Source: Bacteroidota bacterium
GTDB lineage: Bacteria > Bacteroidota > Bacteroidia > JAADEI01
Direction of reading: 5' to 3'
DNA: 12,084 nucleotides
NCBI GenBank assembly: GCA_015490475.1
Contig: WFXT01000066.1
Coordinates: forward strand, 1 to 12,084
The notes below the pieces were generated by a model. The model was not told the DNA's origin. It saw only the letters and a list, made by a program, of their open reading frames with translations, and did no database searches. This document shows positions 7,864-12,084 of this stretch, one piece after another. Numbering within the stretch: the stretch's first letter is position 1; every line of letters starts with the position of its first letter. The translations under genes and the position numbers were made by a program.

Positions 7864-8330
7864 AGAAACTTATTGCATTGGTAGTGTTGGTGGGTGGTTT
7901 TATGACACTTTATAGCTGTAAGACCAGTGATGAGACGGCAAAAACACCTGTTGAGCAGGAGATTCAGCAGCCGAAGGAAGAAATGGTGAAGGCAGAACTT
8001 TCAGAAAAAGCAGATAAGCTTTTGCAAGAGCTTGAAAGGGAACGCCTTATAAGAGGAGAATCATGGGACCAATATAAACCTTCCCAACAGATAGTTGAAA
8101 AGTATGGTTTGAGGCAGCAGGGTGATAAATACTTTGTGCGACTGGCTTTGCGTGTTGACCCAGCAAAGGGTGCAAAGCTGGAAAAGGCAATGCAGGAACT
8201 CGGTGCCCAGGTGCATATTAGAGCGGGAACTATATGGACTGTTTCAGTTCCAGTAAATAAATTCTTTGATTTGACAACTGTTGACGGAATAATGTTTATT
8301 GACCTTTCGGAGGTGCATGTTATTAAGTGA
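7860..8330 (+). CDS. Lipoprotein with an orphan subtilase-propeptide-like C-terminal domain
   Basis: The product has 156 residues from ATG 7860. This start is preferred over the in-frame GTG at 7851 because it puts MKK directly before the hydrophobic core. A lipoprotein signal ends in LYS-C with the lipidated Cys at residue 20. The residues after it (KTSDE) are acidic enough to be compatible with surface lipoprotein export in Bacteroidota, which is only a guess. Next is a charged, probably helical region (~21-65), then a ~70-residue domain with 'LGAQVHIRAGTIWTVSVP' and 'VDGIMFIDLS'. This matches my recollection of the pattern 'G-x-x-x-x-R-A-G-x-I-x-T-x-x-V-P ... L-x-x-L-x-G-V-x-x-I-x' seen before the catalytic domain of many S8 peptidases. 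No protease follows. It might be a free-standing protease inhibitor or folding helper. Lipoprotein status is fairly certain; the domain call is moderate and the function unknown. Confidence 0.8.
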   Translation: MKKLIALVVLVGGFMTLYSCKTSDETAKTPVEQEIQQPKEEMVKAELSEKADKLLQELERERLIRGESWDQYKPSQQIVEKYGLRQQGDKYFVRLALRVDPAKGAKLEKAMQELGAQVHIRAGTIWTVSVPVNKFFDLTTVDGIMFIDLSEVHVIK

Positions 8331-8352
8331 GAATTAGTTTAGGGTATTCATA

Positions 8353-9120
8353 GTGTTGAGTAAACTTGAAACATTAGCGTGGTATTTGAAGCGTCCGTCT
8401 TTATATCCACAATTGTTCCAGCTAGTTCGTAGGTTATTTAATCGTAAAAAGGAATGCACAAAGGCAGTTGCTACATCGTGGTGTGAAGAAGTTGCTGTTT
8501 CTAAGGAGGAAGCATTAAAGAAGCTGGGAATAAACAAAGGGTTAATTCATCCGAAGGAGGATTTTGGAAAAATCTGGAGATTAGCAGAAAAGAGAGCAAA
8601 TAGTATTCCTGTTGTGATGGGAGGGGCTGGAGCCATAGATGTTCTTTATACTATAATTCTGCACTTTGAACCGCAACATGTCCTTGAGACTGGGGTAGCT
8701 TATGGATGGTCATCCCTTGCTATACTTCTTGCTTTGAAGAAACTTGGCAGGGGAGTTCTGGTTAGCATTGACATGCCATATCCCAAAATGGGAAACGAAC
8801 CATATGTTGGAATTGTAGTGCCAGAAGATTTACGAGAAAATTGGCATCTATTAAGATTACCTGACGTCGTAGGAGTACCAAAAGCTCTAAAAATACTTAA
8901 TGAAAAGGTTGACTTATTTCATTATGATAGCGATAAGTCATATACAGGTAGAATGACTACATATCCCCTTGTTTGGGAAAAATTGTCTTCCGGAGGCATT
9001 TTTATTAGTGATGATATAGGAGATAATATTGCTTTCAAGGAGTTTGCAGAACACGTTGGTGTTGAACCAATAGTGTTTGAGTGGCATGGCAAATTTGTAG
9101 GAATCTTGAGGAAATCCTAA
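8353..9120 (+). CDS. Class I SAM-dependent methyltransferase (Methyltransf_24-like), substrate unknown
   Basis: The 255-residue product starts at GTG 8353 (TTG 8356 is the alternative); a TAG at 8335 and the absence of any ATG between rule out an upstream ATG. Residues ~1-30 form a basic amphipathic segment (YLKRPSLYPQLFQLVRRL). The Rossmann-type core shows SAM motif I as LETGVAYGWSS (111-121), an acidic residue after the second strand (SID, D140) expected to bind the SAM ribose, HYDSDKSY (190-197) and SSGGIFISDDIGDN (212-225). The D-S-D-K/H-S-Y plus G-G-x-x-x-x-D-D combination is typical of Methyltransf_24 and related O-methyltransferases acting on sugars or small molecules, some of which use a divalent metal. 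It lies 22 bases after the lipoprotein gene, so co-transcription is likely. Nothing nearby identifies the substrate; a cell-surface glycan is a guess. Confidence 0.85.
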   Translation: MLSKLETLAWYLKRPSLYPQLFQLVRRLFNRKKECTKAVATSWCEEVAVSKEEALKKLGINKGLIHPKEDFGKIWRLAEKRANSIPVVMGGAGAIDVLYTIILHFEPQHVLETGVAYGWSSLAILLALKKLGRGVLVSIDMPYPKMGNEPYVGIVVPEDLRENWHLLRLPDVVGVPKALKILNEKVDLFHYDSDKSYTGRMTTYPLVWEKLSSGGIFISDDIGDNIAFKEFAEHVGVEPIVFEWHGKFVGILRKS

Positions 9121-9123
9121 GTT

Positions 9124-10137
9124 TTAAATCAAAGGTTTGTTTTGCATTCCCATGCGTCTGATGTAGCGATATACAGAATCAAGGATTTGGTGTGCTATCT
9201 GTAAGACACGATAACCGTGAGATAACGGTATTAGAGGCTCTTCGTCATTTATAATGCAGTTGAGGAAATGCCTTAATTCTGCACGGATAGCATCCTGATT
9301 GTCTATGCGAAGTGTATATGTGTATGCTAATTTTCCTTCCCCTATGTCAAGGGTTTCACTGTCAATGAAAAGATTGTTTATATCACTTTGTTTCAAAGGA
9401 GAAATGAACTTTACTCGTCGCCTACCTAAGTCTATATTAATCAGACCATTCTTCTGGTAAATGTGAAATCTACGTTTTTTCCTGATGGCAAAGCGACTCA
9501 CAGACATGTATGCTACAAGACCATTGTCAAATTCAAGATATGCACTTACAATGTCTGGCTGTGATGTTACTACGCTCATCCCCGTAGCATGAACGTTCAT
9601 AATAGACCCAGGAACAAGGCTTAGAATCAAGTCAATGTCATGAGTCATCAGGTCAAGAACTACAGAGACATCGGTTCCTCGGCTAGTAAAAGGAGCCAGC
9701 CGTTGAGTTTGTATATATAAAGGAGTGTCAATGATTTGCTTGGCAGAAATAAACGCAGGGTTAAAACGTTCTACATATCCAACATGTGTTTTTATGCCCG
9801 CTTCTTCTGCCATGGAAGCCATCTCACGAGCTTGCTCAAGAGTCTCTGCCATGGGTTTCTCTATGAACACATGAATATGTCGCCTTATCGCTTTTGTTGC
9901 ATATTGGTAATGTGTGTGTGTGGGTGAAGCTATAACAACAGCCTCAATATTTTCAAGGAGGTCATCTGCATTATCAAATACTTTTATTCCCTCTCTGCTA
10001 TATTTCTTTCTCACTGTTTCTGAAATATCATATATGCCAACTACTTCAGCCTCTGGTATTCTTAATAAATGATATAAATGTCTGCCACCAAGCTTACCTA
10101 CGCCTATTATACCAACCTTTACTTTCCGAGTTGTCAT
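9124..10137 (-). CDS. Gfo/Idh/MocA-family NAD(P)-dependent oxidoreductase, possibly GnnA-like
   Basis: The 337-residue protein has an N-terminal Rossmann fold with GVGKLGGRH (12-20, G-x-G-x-x-G), the strand-end acidic residue D37 (YDIS), SPTHTH (71-76), and the family's EKP motif (93-95) whose Lys helps catalysis. The C-terminal domain begins with YVERFNPAF (121-129) and carries LDLMTHDIDL (161-170), whose His-Asp pair is the usual active-site region. These motifs recall UDP-GlcNAc 3-dehydrogenase (GnnA), which with the aminotransferase GnnB makes the diamino sugar of some lipid A types; no gnnB or lpx gene is visible, so this is only a candidate and other sugar substrates remain possible. 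Its ATG overlaps the secDF stop by four bases (ATGA), with GAGGAAGAA upstream as a likely ribosome site, so it is probably translationally coupled to secDF. It converges on the methyltransferase gene with 3 bases between the stops. Confidence 0.85.
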   Translation of the reverse strand: MTTRKVKVGIIGVGKLGGRHLYHLLRIPEAEVVGIYDISETVRKKYSREGIKVFDNADDLLENIEAVVIASPTHTHYQYATKAIRRHIHVFIEKPMAETLEQAREMASMAEEAGIKTHVGYVERFNPAFISAKQIIDTPLYIQTQRLAPFTSRGTDVSVVLDLMTHDIDLILSLVPGSIMNVHATGMSVVTSQPDIVSAYLEFDNGLVAYMSVSRFAIRKKRRFHIYQKNGLINIDLGRRRVKFISPLKQSDINNLFIDSETLDIGEGKLAYTYTLRIDNQDAIRAELRHFLNCIINDEEPLIPLSHGYRVLQIAHQILDSVYRYIRRMGMQNKPLI

Positions 10138-12084
10138 TTCTTGTTCTTCCTCTGCATCAGGTCATATGCAACAGGTGTTGCTATGAAGATGGAAGAATAT
10201 GTTCCTACGAGAATACCGATAAGAAGGGCAAATGAGAAGCCACGAATTACTTCCCCACCGAAAATAAACAATGAGAGAACTGTGAGAAGCGTGGTTAGTG
10301 AAGTGATAAACGTACGGCTTAAAGTACTTGAAATGGCTTCATTGATTATTTGTGTGAATCTTGCTTTTCCTCTCAGTTCAATGAATTCACGAATCCTATC
10401 AAACACAATCACCGTGTCGTTAATTGAATAACCAATTATAGTAAGGAGGGCACCAATAATTGCTTGGTTTATTTCAAGGGAGAATGGTACTATGCCGTGC
10501 AGGGCAGCAAAGAAACCAAGCGTTATAATGACGTCATGAGCGAGGGCAGCAACAGCACCAGCACCAAATTGCCAGTTCCTGAAGCGTAATGCAATATATC
10601 CAAACATTAGGAGCAAGCCCAAAATGCCTGCTATTATTGCGTCCTTCCTGATTTCTTCTGCTATAACAGGTCCTATTTTTTGGATGGATACCACGTGAGT
10701 CCTAACAAAGGTTTCATAGTCAATTTCACCTGTTATGTCTTTGATTCCATCGTAAATCTTAGCCAAAACTATACTGTCTGCTTTCGGGTCAAGCGAATGA
10801 GCCATAATTGTGGTCGTAACTTTAACCTGATTAGAACTTCCGAATGTCCTGACAATAGGTTGTTTTCCAAGTGACTGTGTTAGTAATTTTCGCACTGATT
10901 CCACTTCTACAGGACGTTCAAAGCGTAGAACAACTTCGTGTCCACCAAGAAAATCAACACCCAACTCAAAACCTCGTATGACAATGGCTGTTAAAGAAAG
11001 GATAACAAGGATTCCAGAGAACACGTACGCCTTTTTACGCTTTCCAAGCCAATCAACTTTAATGTTTTGTAATGCTTGTGTGAACTTGGCTTTTCCAAAG
11101 TTGAGAAAGGTTTCTTTCTTTTCAAGTAGCCACTCAAAGATTAGGCGAACCACAAGAACGGCAGTAAACAAAGTGGATAAGATACCTATCACAAGGACTG
11201 TGGCAAAGCCTTGTATAGGTCCAGAGCCAAACATTAGCAATATGATACCCGCTATAAGAGTGGTAACATTGGCGTCAATGATTGCCCAATATGACTTTCT
11301 GAAGCCGTCTATCACTGCTAAGCGAAAGGCTTTCCCTGGCTTCAACATTTCTTCCCTGATGCGTTCAAATATGATCACATTAGCGTCAACCGCCATACCG
11401 ACAGTTAGAACTAATCCTGCTAATCCAGCAAGGGTGAGTGTGGCACCAAGTGCTGATAACACGCCTATTACATAGATGACGTTAAGTAGTAATGCGAAAA
11501 TTGTAACTATTCCTGCTGTTCCATAATAAATGGCTGTAAAGAGAACCACTAACACAAAGCCAATGGCAAGGGCTGTTAAGCCTGCTCTGATGGATTGTTC
11601 ACCCAATGTTGCACCAACAACTTCCTCCTCAACAATATTGATAGACACTGGCAGACGACCACTTTCCAGAATGGTAGCAAGGTCCCGTGCCTCTTCCACG
11701 GTAAATGACCCCGAGATAACGGACCTACCATTAGGTATTTCAGATTCAACTACAGGAGCTGAATACACTCTACCATCAAGCACTATGGCGATGGACCTGC
11801 CTATGTTTTCTGCCGTAAGACGACGCCATAGTTTAGCACCTCGTTGATTCATTTCCATATTGACCACAGGACGGCGAGTAACAGGGTCAAATGAAACATA
11901 TGCTGAAACAATAACGTCGCCAGTGAGGGCAGGCTGTCTGCCAGGACCCCTTGATTTCAAGGCATAGAGAGCATAAACGTCGTTGTCTTCGCTAACAGGT
12001 TTTGCACCCCAAGCAAACCATAAATCTCGTGGTAATACATTCCTTACTTCTGGTTTTGAAAGATATTCATTGACTTTTGCAGTA
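10134..12084 (-). CDS. secDF: SecDF fusion protein, Sec translocase subunit (5' end outside window)
   Basis: The frame runs to the window edge. Translation upstream of the TTG at 11960 still gives SecD sequence (WFAWGAKPVSED), so this is a 3' fragment of 649 residues of a protein normally near 1000 in Bacteroidota. Visible are the end of the SecD periplasmic P1 domain (LTGDVI, SGRLPVSINIVEEE), SecD membrane helices with GMAVDANVIIFERIREE (~229-245) and a linker; then come SecF with FELGVDFLGG, the SecF periplasmic region, IGPVIAEEI, LAHDV and IGYSINDTVIVFDRIRE. The Asp residues in VDANV and INDTV and the Arg in LSRTF match the conserved charged residues implicated in proton-driven movement. 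SecDF uses the proton gradient at the inner membrane to help pull Sec substrates into the periplasm. No truncation or frameshift is seen in the visible part. Confidence 0.96.
   Translation of the reverse strand, partial: TAKVNEYLSKPEVRNVLPRDLWFAWGAKPVSEDNDVYALYALKSRGPGRQPALTGDVIVSAYVSFDPVTRRPVVNMEMNQRGAKLWRRLTAENIGRSIAIVLDGRVYSAPVVESEIPNGRSVISGSFTVEEARDLATILESGRLPVSINIVEEEVVGATLGEQSIRAGLTALAIGFVLVVLFTAIYYGTAGIVTIFALLLNVIYVIGVLSALGATLTLAGLAGLVLTVGMAVDANVIIFERIREEMLKPGKAFRLAVIDGFRKSYWAIIDANVTTLIAGIILLMFGSGPIQGFATVLVIGILSTLFTAVLVVRLIFEWLLEKKETFLNFGKAKFTQALQNIKVDWLGKRKKAYVFSGILVILSLTAIVIRGFELGVDFLGGHEVVLRFERPVEVESVRKLLTQSLGKQPIVRTFGSSNQVKVTTTIMAHSLDPKADSIVLAKIYDGIKDITGEIDYETFVRTHVVSIQKIGPVIAEEIRKDAIIAGILGLLLMFGYIALRFRNWQFGAGAVAALAHDVIITLGFFAALHGIVPFSLEINQAIIGALLTIIGYSINDTVIVFDRIREFIELRGKARFTQIINEAISSTLSRTFITSLTTLLTVLSLFIFGGEVIRGFSFALLIGILVGTYSSIFIATPVAYDLMQRKNKK

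Noticed and set aside
10978..11475. 165-codon open frame on the + strand
   Set aside because: It lies wholly antisense to conserved secDF sequence and shows no recognisable domain; it is a shadow of the membrane-protein codons.
11958..11960. TTG at 11960 (- strand) as the start of secDF
   Set aside because: Upstream codons to the window edge are in frame and encode typical SecD residues (WGAKPV), so the gene simply continues beyond the window.

Overview
The window comes from a member of the Bacteroidota. The evidence is two giant surface proteins with type IX secretion (T9SS) type B C-terminal signals (NGDGVND), a PorP/SprF-family outer-membrane protein ending in CPRF, a SecD-SecF fusion, and two TAnnTTTG promoter elements of the Bacteroidota type. 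Composition is moderate to AT-rich with very tight gene packing. I cannot place the organism below phylum level. No RNA genes, insertion sequences, CRISPR arrays or attachment sites were seen, and no gene-free stretch exceeds 60 bases.

Layout. Positions 1-7813 (+ strand) hold a surface-protein cassette. The first gene is an adhesin-like protein missing its 5' end at the window edge, and the second is a complete 1184-residue paralogue. The third gene, 25 bases further on, encodes a PorP/SprF-like protein. Both adhesins share one architecture: export signal (visible only in the second), about seven WD-like or 'delta-60-like' propeller blades, a linker, a row of SprB-type repeats (six and seven), a PKD/Ig-like domain with a WWW motif, and a CHU_C type B sorting domain. 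By analogy with SprB/SprF of Flavobacterium, the PorP/SprF-like protein probably helps the two adhesins cross the outer membrane.

Positions 7860-8330 (+) encode a small lipoprotein. Its C-terminal ~70 residues resemble the propeptide-like region that precedes some subtilisin-family (S8) proteases, but no protease is attached. This is the most unusual gene in the window. Positions 8353-9120 (+) encode a class I SAM-dependent methyltransferase of unknown substrate.

Positions 9124-12084 (- strand) form a second operon converging on the first group with only 3 bases between. It holds secDF (5' end outside the window) followed, with an ATGA overlap, by a Gfo/Idh/MocA NAD(P)-dependent sugar dehydrogenase. 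SecDF drives the late steps of Sec export, which every T9SS client uses to reach the periplasm, but its adjacency to the adhesin cassette may be coincidental.

The cassette is best read as a duplicated T9SS adhesin locus with its own exporter-family protein. The features worth following up are the alternating repeat subtypes, the one-repeat difference between the paralogues, and the orphan propeptide-like lipoprotein.
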